From assembly GCF_002994745.2 (NCBI RefSeq), contig NC_037091.1, positions 25,611,789 to 25,675,788 of the forward strand: a stretch of DNA of 64,000 bases. Reading direction: 5' to 3'. The position numbers and the translations under genes were made by a program. This stretch comes from Rosa chinensis. Taxonomy: Eukaryota > Streptophyta > Magnoliopsida > Rosales > Rosaceae. The notes beneath the pieces were generated by a model. It did no database searches. It was not told the origin of the DNA and saw only the letters and a program-made list of their open reading frames with translations. Positions 32,221-42,338 of this stretch are shown here, piece by piece. How positions within the stretch are numbered: the stretch's first letter is position 1; the number at the start of each line of letters is the position of its first letter.

Positions 32221-32700
32221 CCCTATGCTGGATGTCCCCGCGGTTAGAGATTTAGAGGTCGCTGCCATAACTTTAGATCGCCCAGATTTGGCGTGCTTAC
32301 CAGAGTACGCTACACTGTATCAAGCCACAGTCTCACTCCAGCCCTGGGTGTTATATTTTGACTGGTCAAGAACAGATACGCTAGCAGGAGCAAGAATTGC
32401 ATTGGAGAATCCTGCTGGAGATCACTTTTCATACTCATTCCAGTTGGAGTTTCAATGTACCAACAACCAGGCAGAATATGAGGCCTTAATCATAGGCCTA
32501 GAAGTACTGCTAGAAATGGGAATCAGAGATGTACAAATACTTGGCGATTCTCTTTTGGTTATCAATCAGTTGTGCAATGAGTTCAGATGCAATAGTTTCA
32601 CGTTGGTCCCTTATTGGAATAGGGCATAAGAACTGTTGGACCAATTTGATAACGTACATCTTGAGTACATTCCTCGCGAGTGAAATTTTGCCGCAAACGA
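32221..32700 (+). pseudogene. Second, archaeal-type RNase H (aRH) of the Tat element
   Basis: After a short linker the frame gives WVLYFDWSRTDTLAGARIALENP, then CTNNQAEYEALIIGLEVLLEMGI and VQILGDSLLVINQL. These carry the Asp, Glu and Asp positions expected in the archaeal-type RNase H that only Tat-lineage plant gypsy elements place between RNase H and integrase. Stops at 32627-32629 (CAA to TAA, RAQELL context) and near 32681 (TGA) interrupt it. It supports the lineage call and shows decay. Confidence 0.85.
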
Positions 32701-32701
32701 G

Positions 32702-34114
32702 TTGGCCCAGCTGGCAACAGGGGTAACATTGAGATATGGCGTGCGAGAGAGAATCCTTAAAGTCGAGCGTCGCACGCTTCCTTCATGGATGGCGAGAAGA
32801 GATCCTCCAGACGATACCTCAGTCGCGACCCTGGAATCTATTGACGTGGATTGGCGCATCCCTTTAATCAATTATCTCAAGCATCCTGATCAGACCACAG
32901 ATAGAAGGATTCGCTATCTTGCCCTCAACTACTTCCTCAGAGGAGATGAACTTCGCAGACGAGGAGAAGATAGCGTGGATTTCAGATGTGTTTATGGCCA
33001 CGAAGCGAAACAACTCATGCGTGAAGTTCATTCTGGCATTTGTGGCGCCCACCAAGCAGGTCCAAAGATGCGATGGTTGCTCAGATGACATGGATATTTT
33101 TGGCCCAGTATCTTGAAGGATTGTATCGCGTTCGCTAAAGGTTGTTTGGACTGCCAAGCTTATGGGCTGGTCCAACATGTTCCTAATATTCCAATGCAGC
33201 CCATTATACAGCCTTGGCCCGCAAGAGGATGGGCGCTGGATTTAATTGGGATGATTCACCCACATTCATCACTTCAACACAAGTTCATCATCGTCGCGAC
33301 TGATTTCTTTACAAAGTGGGTTGAAGCAGAACCTTTGAAGGAAGCATATGGTGGCACATTGCGACAATTCCTATTCAGAAACATCATCTGCAGATTTGGG
33401 ATCCCAGAAGTTTTTGTTTCGGACCGGGGGGCAGCTTTCATGGGTGGTGAAGTTGATAAACTGACAAGAGAATGGGGAATACAGTTCATCCATTCCAGTC
33501 CTTATTATGCTCAGTCTAACGGTCAAGCGGAGGCCAGTAACAAGATCATTATCAATTTGCTGAAGAAAATGTTGGAATCTAATCCACGACAGTGGCATGA
33601 GACACTTTATGAAACTCTTTGGGCATACCGCACCTCTAAGCGGAATCCCACCGCGACAACACCTTATGCTTTGATGTTTGGCCATGATGCAGTCCTGCCG
33701 TTGGAAGTCCACGTCCAATCATTACGAGTTCAAGAGCAACATCATCTCATTGGAGAAGACTACGTTCAGGCTATGTGGTAGAAACATGAAGACCTTAGCG
33801 AAAAGCGCTTGGAGGCTTTAGATAGTTTGGTCATGGAAAAGCAACGAGTTGCTCGCGCCTATGACAAGCAGACTCCGGGAAGGAGTTACAGCGAAGGAGA
33901 GTTGGTTTGGAAAGCAGTTCTCCCGCTTGGCGAAAAATTAGATGGTCGCAGCAAATGGACTCCAAGATGGGAAGGCCCATACATCATCTATAAAATCTTA
34001 GAGAAAGGAGCTTTTCATCTCAAGGACCTGGATGGAGATGTCCATCATAACCCTATCAATGGGAGATACTTGAAGAAATACTTTCCCAATGTCTGGGACT
34101 CGGAGGAGTTGTAG
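32702..34114 (+). pseudogene. Tat integrase, broken
   Basis: HHCC zinc finger: REVHSGICGAH...CLDCQAYG, interrupted by TGA at 33086-33088 (LLR-stop-HGYFWP, CGA to TGA). Catalytic core D,D35E: WALDLIGMI, VFVSDRGAAF and NGQAEASNK. A TAG at 33779-33781 (MW-stop-KHEDL, CAG to TAG) separates the C-terminal domain (33809-34114), which has the GPY/F-type motif RWEGPYIIYKI and ends ...FPNVWDSEEL. No chromodomain, as expected for Tat. Confidence 0.88.
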
Positions 34115-34136
34115 ACAGTTTATTGGCATAAGACAT

Positions 34137-34360
34137 GGGGGACAATTCTAGTGTTCCTACACTCGCGAAGCCCATTCATGAAGGCCTGTTTTTGAGGCCC
34201 ATAATCATTTCTTCGCTATGCCTAGCGACATTAGGGGGGCAACACTATACAATACTAAGCCCATTTAGCTTAACAATTATGGCTATAAAAAAAAAAAAAA
34301 AAAGTCATAAATACAACTCTTAGGGGGCAATTCTAAGTGTTCCCACACTCGCGAAGCTAC
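34137..34360 (+). repeat. Direct repeats and PPT-like G runs after integrase
   Basis: A roughly 35-bp segment with GTGTTCC(T/C)ACACTCGCGAAGC occurs at about 34139-34173 and again at 34324-34358, each preceded by a G run plus (A/C)AATTCTA. A third G run (TTAGGGGGGCAACAC) is at 34231. An A run of about 18 lies at 34288-34305. The G runs resemble the element's true polypurine tract at 41051. Confidence 0.75.
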
Positions 34361-34369
34361 TAAGCCGAG

Positions 34370-34951
34370 TCAGCGGCTCCGGAAACTTTTTTCAGCTTTG
34401 CCCTCACAGGAAAGACTGAGCTCAAGGGAAGTGTGAGAGCCACCACTGTGACCGCCACCTCCATCAGAAGTAGTCCTCATGTTGCCAAAGATGTCCTCAC
34501 CGTGCATGGGAAACAGTGGAAGGGTTTTAATCTCCTGGTGATCTTCTCCTCGTTGTTCCATGATGGATCCACCAACACCAGCAGAACTAGTTGACCCAAA
34601 ATTGAGATTAATGGATCCACCAACAAGCCCTGATCTTTGCTTGGGCACTTGAACATCCGAAGTGAGCTTCTTCTTCTTCAGCTTCTCCCGAGCCCTTTGA
34701 TTCTGGAACCAATAAAAGACGTTCTTGTTCTCAATCTGTCCGTACCATTTTAGCTGGAGAGTGATCCTCTGAACCTGCTCTACAGTGGGGGACTTAACTC
34801 CCTTGTCATCGTAAAGCTCCTTGAGGATTCTTATCTGATCTGTAGTAGGAAGCCACCTGGTACTACTCTGCCTGCAATGCATGTTAGCACTACTCTCGGC
34901 TGCTTTATTGCTTCCTCCATCCTCGGTTGGATGCCGGTTTTGTGGTTCCAT
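34370..34951 (-). CDS. WUSCHEL-like homeobox protein (WUS/WOX family) inside a retrotransposon, intronless
   Basis: 193-aa intact ORF, antisense to the Tat element. Start [16 protein letters not shown]-type homeodomain about residues 31-95 with [16 protein letters not shown], the loop sequence [11 protein letters not shown], and recognition helix [17 protein letters not shown] box TLPLFPMH at 143-150; EAR-like LELSLS at 176-181, followed by 12 extra residues. These three modules are diagnostic of WUS itself rather than other WOX members. Compared with typical WUS (about 290-310 aa) the middle is shortened. WUS-clade genes normally carry introns, so an uninterrupted frame suggests a processed copy. 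The upstream minus strand has TATA-like words (CTATATC, 35080-35086; ATTATAAACCC, about 35064-35074) and a CA/CT-rich leader ending CCATCACC-ATG. Function in stem-cell transcription is family knowledge; expression of this copy is unknown. Confidence 0.85.
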   Translation of the reverse strand: MEPQNRHPTEDGGSNKAAESSANMHCRQSSTRWLPTTDQIRILKELYDDKGVKSPTVEQVQRITLQLKWYGQIENKNVFYWFQNQRAREKLKKKKLTSDVQVPKQRSGLVGGSINLNFGSTSSAGVGGSIMEQRGEDHQEIKTLPLFPMHGEDIFGNMRTTSDGGGGHSGGSHTSLELSLSCEGKAEKSFRSR

Positions 34952-35290
34952 TGGTGATGGATTGAGAGAATGTGAGAATTGAAGAGTGATGATGATAAGT
35001 AATTAAGAAAGATTGCTGTTAGAAATATTCGAGTTGATGAAACGATTTTGGGATTGGAAATTTGGGTTTATAATGTGGAGAAAGATATAGGCATGCAAAT
35101 GTCCACCCTTGGATGGACAGTCAAAGAGAAGAGTCAAACTAAGTGTCAGTAAAGCGTCATTAAAGTTGCCCTAAATCTCAGAAAAGAATGAATTATTGGT
35201 GCGTGAGGGAACCGAACGGTTTTCGAGGATGTAACTATTCCATTTTCAATATTATCTTCTCACGGTGGAGTTTTCAACAGCTAATTAATA
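34952..35290 (-). promoter_or_regulatory. Putative promoter/leader of the WUS-like ORF
   Basis: On the minus strand a segment containing CCATCCAAGGGTGG (about 35106-35119) leads to TATA-like CTATATC and ATTATAAACCC, then a leader rich in C/A/T that ends at the ATG. The same CCATCCAAGGGTGG and flanking words recur at about 36520-36535 in the same orientation, also followed by a TATA-like TTTAAATAG. The duplicated block suggests a promoter module. Activity is inferred only. Confidence 0.4.
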
Positions 35291-35599
35291 CGAATTGAGT
35301 TTGGGCCAGTAAGTGGATCCAAAAGATAAATATTTTCTCAAAACCCTCGTCGCGAGGCTTGTTTTGACGCATAACATATTTTAAAAGTTCATATTATTTT
35401 CAATATACAACTATGGGGGCCTATATTTGAGGCTTTGCGAGACACAATTACTGGCTTCTCACGAATATTGGAATATCAGGATAAGAAAATATTATTGTAT
35501 TCATAAAGTGATTGTGCGGCCAAAAGCAGTACATTCATTACAAAGCCAAAAGTGGCTAGAATACAAAACAGGAATCTTCGGATATCTTCTGAATCTTTT

Positions 35600-35880
35600 T
35601 TCAAGTGGAAGCAGTTATGGAATCCAATGTCGGGTTGAGCCGCGCCATTATCTCAAGGAGGGCAGACTTTAGGGAAGGAAAAAGAGGAGTAACGGAGCCC
35701 CCACGCCCCTTTACATGGAAGCGGCAGAGGAATACAACATAGGCTTGTCCAACGCCAGTATCCATGAGAAGGGGAGACTCCAGTAAAAGAAAATGGAGCC
35801 TCCAAGCCCCCTCAATTGGAAGCAGCTATGGAATCCAACGCCGGGTTGAGCCGCGCCATTATCTCAAGGAGGGTCAGAGA
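35600..35880 (-). repeat. Three tandem ~105-bp repeats, two with miR171-complementary sites
   Basis: Units begin TGGAAGC at 35606, 35716 and 35817. Units 1 and 3 contain, on plus, TTGAGCCGCGCCATTATCTC (35635-35654 and 35846-35865). This is nearly identical to mature miR171c (TTGAGCCGCGCCAATATCAC), so the minus strand is a target-like complement with mismatches only at positions 14, 19 and 21. The middle unit has lost the match. A 67-codon minus frame (36015-35812) reads ...LLEIMARLNPALDSIAASN over unit 3, reminiscent of the EILARLN codons at the miR171 site of HAM-type GRAS genes, but the rest is not recognisable as GRAS. Confidence 0.6.
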
Positions 35881-36885
35881 GTGAAGGAACAGAATATCAG
35901 CTTGAGTCTCTGCACCCCTTCTAGCCTTGGTAACCACCATTAGTTGGACGTGAAGTATAGGAACAGCCATTCTGTAGCTTGAACCCATTCCTTCAAAGAG
36001 TCCATCCCTTCTCATCCCTCCAAGATTCTATCAAGAAGAGAAAGGGGGAGAAGGAGGTGAGAACCAAAGTTCCTTCCATCTGGAGGGCACAACACGGGCC
36101 GGGTCTAGAAGGAAGGAAACAGAGGAGGAAAGACGAACCTCAGAGTGGCCGTCCTCCTTTTCTCCGTTTCACTCCGCTTGTGGGATTCTAACAAAAATGA
36201 TCTCGCATGATCGTGGATCCCACACTTGGAGCCCCCTTGCGTTTCTAAACCAATCTGAAGCCTGGCATTGTTGTTGCAAGATTCCAGAAAGGCGAAACAA
36301 GGGGTTGCCTAAGATTATGCCATAAGGCCTAACCCAGGCTTAAGATTACGCCATAAAGCCTAAAATTTAGAGGCTAAAGGTCATTTCATGAGGGGAAGAT
36401 TTGTGAAGAAGGAGAAAGAGAAGCAAGGACTGAAAGGCCATTTCTTGAATATTTCAGAAAAGTTGTTGTGAGTATTCCTTGCCCAAAATACAACTATTTA
36501 AAGGGACTTCAGAAAAATCCCCACCCTTGGATGGATGGTTAACGAGTCAAACCGATGTCAGTAAATCGAGATTCATGATTCCAAATCTCGGGAAAAAAGG
36601 GACTAGTAGCATGTGTGGAGCGGTTTTTGAGGAGTTAGCTATTAAAAGAAGGGATTATTGGCATGTGAGGAGACCGAACAATTTATGAGGGGGCCTTCAA
36701 AGATTGGCCAGCAAAGCTCAATTTCAAACAAAGTTCCTCCACGTGGCGTTTCGCCGCAATGGCACCAGCTTCGGCCTGAGTGGCCCGTTCTCTGATACGG
36801 GCCATGTTGCGGCCCATTTCTTCAGAAGCAGCCAAAGGTTCATCGAGTTGAGCTTCTTCTGCAACAATCGCATTCTCAACAAAGG

Positions 36886-39800
36886 CTAAATGGGCTTGGA
36901 GGTCTTGATCTGAAGTTTGAAGTCAGACCTTTGGATTTGTAGTTCCCGCAGGCGGATGGCTCGTTCATTTAAAATATCGTGGGAGATGTCCATTTCTCGA
37001 GAGACACTATTCAAAGCCTCTTGAGCATCGTGAGCCTGGGTGTTCGCAGCCGATTGACTTCGACGGGCCATATCAAGTTCATTCAGCAGAGAGTCGATAG
37101 CACTAAATTGCCAAGGAGTCAAAATCTTCCCCTGGCGAAGATACCTTATAGCTTCCAAGACTTGTGGGAGGATGTCAGTCTCCAATACCTGAGGACCCAG
37201 ATGTTCGTGAAGCACCATCTTAGCCTCATCCACAGCAGAAGGAGGAGTTACCTCCAACACCCTCATCAATCTCTCGAATCTGGTAGGAGGAGGAGGCGGC
37301 GGAGGCGCCACAGGATCACGAACCACCAATGCAAAAGGGTGGACAGCTTCCTCAGTTTCTTCATCTTCAATAGGTTGGTCTATCCCTTCAGCCGCAGGAG
37401 AATCTCGAAACTCAACTCGCAGCTCACCATGGGCAAGTGGAGCAGATTCAAGCACAGGGCCCTCGACTTCGACTGTTGTCTCATTTATTCGCAAAACTTG
37501 GGGGGAACCACCACCGTCAGTATCATTTTCCATCTCTGGGCTGACTGTCCCGCCGATAGGACCCTCAGTGTTTGTAGCCACCTCCTCGGTACAAACAGAA
37601 TCCTGGTCAGATTCAGAAAGTCAGAAAGCGGGGTTGGATCAAAAAGGAAAATGGAAAGCATTGGCCAACAGTGGCTTACCTCTTGAGCTGTCGGGTCAAT
37701 ATCTGGTACGTGGTCACCAAGAGGAAGATGCCTCACCTCATTCACCTCTTGGACCTCTAGTACTGCGAGAATCTCTGTCGTTATCAGTTCCTCATAAGCG
37801 GCAGAAGCCTCAGAGTGGCTTTCCACGCTTTCATGCTCCGAGGAGTCATCATCGGAGATCGCTATTAGAATGGTAGGACCTTGCAGATGCTCTGTAGATG
37901 TGGGAGACGAAAGAGGCGCCACGGGATTAGTTGATGCTTGAACTAGTGAGAGAGTTGGCTCTTTTGTAGCGGCTGAGGATCCAGCCTCGCTCAGGCGAGA
38001 GGGATCAGTGGTCCTCTGACGGACCTGTCAAAAGATATATAATGAAGATCATGCCCAGATTCTAAAATTTAAATAGAATAAGATGGGGCCGGATTTTACC
38101 AATAGCATTCCCAGAGGTTCGTCATCTTCAAAACTCTCTTCGATGGATTGAGATCGATCCCGTTTGCAAGCAAAGACGGCAGTGACCTGTACGAGAAAGA
38201 ATCACAATTCAAAATGGGGGAAAGCACCAAATATGCAAGTTTGGGATCGTTCTTAACCAAATTACCTCAGCGGGATCTTCATCATAAGAAGACTCTCCAT
38301 CAGGAGTCTCCTCTACTATTGCCTTTTGTTTCCCAGCCTGAACAGAGGCTGTCTTGCTCCGGTTAGTTTGCTGCAAAACACACTCAGGAATAAGAGCGGG
38401 AAAATCATTTCATGAGGAAAAGGAATGGTGAAGAAAGACAAAAACTTACTGTTTCCCTAAGCTCGTGGATTTGTATCCCTGGACGCGATGAGCGAGAAGG
38501 TAGAATAGGTCGTGGGGGTTCTGCTGCAGGGTTGGAGAAGCGCTTAAGAATCTCGCGGTCCTCCGGACCAGGACTACTCATGCCACGAAAGATCAGGACG
38601 AAGAGTTCGTCATGTGGCAGGTCCGAACAGTTCATGGACACTTCATTCCACCAATCAGCATAATCATCGTCGACATCATTGAGGGGGTACAGCGCTCTGA
38701 CCCAAGGGGGAATCACTATCAAAGTAAACTGACTATGAAAGGGGGCAGACCCAGGTGGGGCTAATCTCCGCCAAAAGGTGTAATAATTGGTAGAATCAAC
38801 CAGAGGCCAGGGTACCAACTGGGCCAACCCAAATTGGCAAGCGAAGTGGTAGGGGCATAGAGCTTATAACTTACGCAGTCGGTGGCAAGACGAATATCCA
38901 AGTAGGAGATGGCGCGACGAAAGGCCAGGAGGGCTCTTTCGCTATGATCATGTCCACTGGGCAGAAAGCCATCGTCAAGGGGAGGAGGGAAACACCTAGA
39001 AATGACTATTTTTGGGTCCGGCATCTCTCCCAGCAAGTACAAGTAAATAAAACACTCGGAGTAGGGAGGAGCTCGATACCTTACATTGCGGCAAAGCCAG
39101 TTCCCCAAAAGGGAATTGACTGGAGGTTCCTTTGGAATATCATCACGACAGAAGCAAGGGAAATAAATCTGCAGCCAAAAGGAAAGGATCTACAAAGGGC
39201 CACTAATGTCGGTATCGAAGGGGCGCATTATGGCCCTATAAAGGGAACGATATAAGGCACCCAATACAAGTTGTCTAAGGCCAACGCAAGTACCATTGTA
39301 GAGAGCAGTGGCCAGAGAATTCCAAGGCCCAGTAGGTTTGTTGGAAGAAATGCAAAAGATAAATTTGCAAAGCCAGAATTCCAGGAATGCGAGTATGGAA
39401 ACGCTGGGTGCAGTAATAGTCGCGCCAGATTGGGTAAGATCTGCTGTGATGCCCCCAACTAGCCATATCCATTCTCAAAGAAAATTGAATGCCATCAAAC
39501 TGACCATGCATATAGGGGTCAAAGTCAATGGGCAACCCCGTGATGGTAAGAACATCCAGCAGAGTTATGCTCATCTGCCCAAACCGGAAATCGAATGTAT
39601 TGCTAGAGGTGTTCTAGAAGCAAAGAGCGGCGGCTAGCGGTGCAGGGCTAGTATTATGGGGAAGACAGAAGCATAGATCGATGGTTTGGGTGATACCCAC
39701 CGCATCCCATCGGGCCAAATCTCTTGCTCGGACCTCCTGATACCAAACCTTTTCCTCGGGAGCGACTGTAGGCCAGAAGCCCACTTTCCTCCTTGGTCCC

Positions 39801-40072
39801 CAACTGTTAAAATCACCAGGCACCTGCCGAAGAGCCGCTATGGGACGGCGGATGGGAAGCCCATAATAGGCCATAGCATCACCTGGCAAACGATCGCGAG
39901 GTGTGGGACCCAGACTCACTTGACTATCACCGCCAACAAAGCCCATCAGTCGACTTCTCTCCTCTCCGGTCTGACGTCTACATCGAATACTCATGTTAAT
40001 CCGCCAGGTGAATGCGGCTTTCTCAGTGATTTCATCTGCCTGATCGATAACGAATGGTTTCTTGGATGCCAT
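36886..40072 (-). pseudogene. Plant mobile domain (PMD) protein gene, five exons, degenerate, antisense in the retrotransposon
   Basis: Start MASKKPFVIDQADEIT at 40072. Exons (minus): 40072-38450, 38370-38266, 38186-38100, 38024-37680, 37602-36886. The four introns have donors GTAAGT, GTAATT, GTAAAA and GTAAGC and acceptors TGCAG, TACAG, GACAG and ACCAG. Exons 2 and 3 are whole-codon, phase-0 units. Exon 1 carries PMD hallmarks: FDFRFGQMSITLLDVLTITG, KFIFCISSNKPTGPWNSLAT, VGLRQLVLGALYRSLY, FACQFGLAQLVPWP. It is disabled by two Trp-to-stop changes (TAG at 39614-39616 and 39190-39192) and frameshifts near 39.45-39.5 kb and 38.85 kb. The later exons encode an acidic, proline-rich and coiled-coil tail (NELDMARRSQSAANTQAHDA). 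PMD proteins occur both as host genes (MAIN/MAIL type) and within plant transposons. Confidence 0.8.
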
Positions 40073-40087
40073 TTCTAGGTCGCAAGG

Positions 40088-40375
40088 AATACTTCTCCAT
40101 TACACCTTGATTTATAGCTTAGATATTTTTGGAGATTAATTTATTAGCTGGGCCAGTAAGTGCGGCCCTAGTTGATAATTAATGAATCATTATTCCATCT
40201 TGAGAATCGCATCTAAGGCGACAGTGAAGATACTTCTCCATTACACCTTGATTTATAGCTCAGATATTTTGGAGATTAATTTATTAGCTGGGCCAGTGAG
40301 TGGCCCTAGTTGATAATTAATGAATCATTATTCCATCTTGAGGATCTCATCTAAGGCGACAGTGAAGATATTCCA
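40088..40375 (-). repeat. 141-bp tandem duplication upstream of the PMD gene
   Basis: ACTTCTCCATTACACCTTGA starts at 40091 and 40232. Units include TTGGAGATTAATTTATTAGC and end TCTAAGGCGACAGTGAAGAT. It lies immediately 5' of the PMD start on the minus strand, so it may be duplicated promoter sequence. The region 40376-41046 beyond it holds no gene. Confidence 0.8.
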
Positions 40376-41046
40376 CCTTTTCTTACCACCGCAGGGCCAG
40401 CATAGTGGCCTGATGTTTTTTAATTAAAACATGATTAAAACCGATGCGGTTTTAGATGCTAAAGTTGCAACAAAATATGGGGGTTTAACTTGGTCACACG
40501 TCATGATGTCGATAGCCATGATCCAATCATCCTTTTCAGCATAAGACTCGGGAAGGATTAAATGACAGCAAACAATTTGCTAATTTGCATCTTATTTCGC
40601 CAAATACTGTAGGCCTTGATCTAGCCAGTGAAGCGGCTCCAACACCGACATTTGAGAAAATCAACAGAGAGCCAGCGAACAAGGCATACACTTTTTGCTC
40701 TACACATGGCGAAGCTACCACCAAGGAAGAGAAGGATCCTCATTCGTGATCAAAAGCAGTCTCATTCGCATGGGGGGCACACTAAAGTTATGATCTCCTA
40801 CAACCTGCCCAAGTTTCACCAATTCACTGCATACCAGGCACCAGATTCATGGGGGGCAATAAAGTTGGCAAAGGAAGCGTCAGTTCATGACAAAGGCAAT
40901 TCAGTAGTGGCATTCAAGCTTTATGGCCTATTTAGAGGCCTATATGGAAACAGTCAAGCCAATACAAGTGGCTTTGGAGCAACAACATTATAAGAGTAGT
41001 GCTTATTCAAGACCTCTTCAGTCAAGACGAAGACCTTTGACTTCGA

Positions 41047-41061
41047 GGTCTGGGGGGGCAA
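41047..41061 (+). promoter_or_regulatory. Polypurine tract of the Tat element
   Basis: GGTCTGGGGGGGCAA directly precedes the 3' LTR start TGTTTGG. Similar G runs with (G)GCA(A/C) occur upstream at 40771 and 40851. Confidence 0.8.
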
Positions 41062-42338
41062 TGTTTGGAACCAAAATGAGCATTTTGGCCTGACAAGGCA
41101 CGTCTTGGAGAAATTGAGCCAATATCAGTCGCTCAAGCTATATATTGTCGACAAGTTCGAAATATATATTTAGAGGCTAAATAAAGCCTACTATGGAAGC
41201 ATGGAAGGATGAAAAGTCAACTTTAGCACATTTTCCTACTTCGGCTAGGAGAAACCGAGCTAAACAAGGAAGGAGGGGCAGCAGACTAACCAAACGAAAT
41301 ATAAATGAGCTAAAACTTTCCAGATTAAATCTAGAAACCCAAGGATCATTTCTTATGAAGAGTTCCAGATCTATTTTTAAGTGGAAGGCCTTCAAACAAT
41401 CAGTCCAATTTTCTGCAGAAGCAAACCTGGAAAACTGAACCTATAAGAGGTCCAGCAGCGTTTCCGGCCCAACCACTATATCAAAAGCTCTGAAATTTTG
41501 CCAAGGTGATCTACACTCATAGTGGAACATTTGTTATGAAGAAGTCACGGTCAAAATCTGAGTTCTTGATGGAGATATAATTGAAGGAATAAAGGAGCCG
41601 AAAGTGCTTCCTTATCTCCAAAATTCATCATTCCTTATCTCCGAAATTCATCATTCTTTATCTCCAATTATGCTTCCTTATCTCCAAAATTCATCATTTC
41701 TTATCTCCAATTAATGCTCCACTATCATTTGTTTAATGCCAACTGCTTTGGCATGGTAGCCTATAAATAGAGGTTACAAATTCATCACTAGAACAGACAA
41801 TTCACTCATCAATACATCTCTAAGATGATCTAAGTCTCTCTAGAGCAAACCTCTCTAAGAGCAACTTCTCTCCTTCTCTTTCTCTTACCGGTGACCACAC
41901 TCCTAGTCCTAGTCCTTCTCAGAAGCCGACTTTCAGTGCCACCAAACCCTCTGTCAACATACTTCGGTCCTAGTCTCCTCGGGAGCCGATTGTAGTACCA
42001 CGACCACAACAGTTATGGAACCAGCCAAGCAAGGGTAATGCCCTCACAAACCAGCCAAACTAAAGTCACGCTTTAGCAAGTTCTCTCTACTTCCCAGTGG
42101 TTCTCGCTCTGCTCGATCTACAACATCGAGTATCGATTGTGATTTTGAAGAAGCTCAGCAAAAGTCCTTGCCACGAGGCACAAAGAATCCCACGACGAGG
42201 TTGGTGCTCTCCTCGTCCACAATCGCTTGAAAGAAGTCAGGTCAAGGGACACCCCCGACAACCACACCCCAATGGTGCTGGCACGCCCGCACAAGAAAAG
42301 AGATTGTTGACCAGTTGCAACAAAACTGGAGCCAAACA
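41062..42338 (+). repeat. 3' LTR of the Tat element
   Basis: 1277 bp, TGTTTGGAACC...CCAAACA, same length as the 5' LTR. It carries the same TATAAATAG (about 41763). A scatter of single-base differences from the 5' LTR gives a few percent divergence by eye: older than the chromovirus at 7954. Confidence 0.95.

Noticed and set aside
34288..34305. A run next to the WUS-like ORF as the poly(A) tail of a retrocopy
   Set aside because: The ORF is on the minus strand, so its poly(A) would appear as a T run on plus to the left of the ORF. The run is A on plus, and direct repeats lie between it and the ORF.
35600..35880. A MIR171 precursor gene in the retroelement
   Set aside because: The two miR171-like words are direct repeats, not opposite arms of a hairpin, and no complementary star-like sequence lies nearby on the same strand.
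35812..36015. HAM (GRAS) gene fragment
   Set aside because: Only the short EIMARLN stretch at the miR171 site resembles HAM. The remaining residues show no GRAS motif, so I report the site but not the gene.
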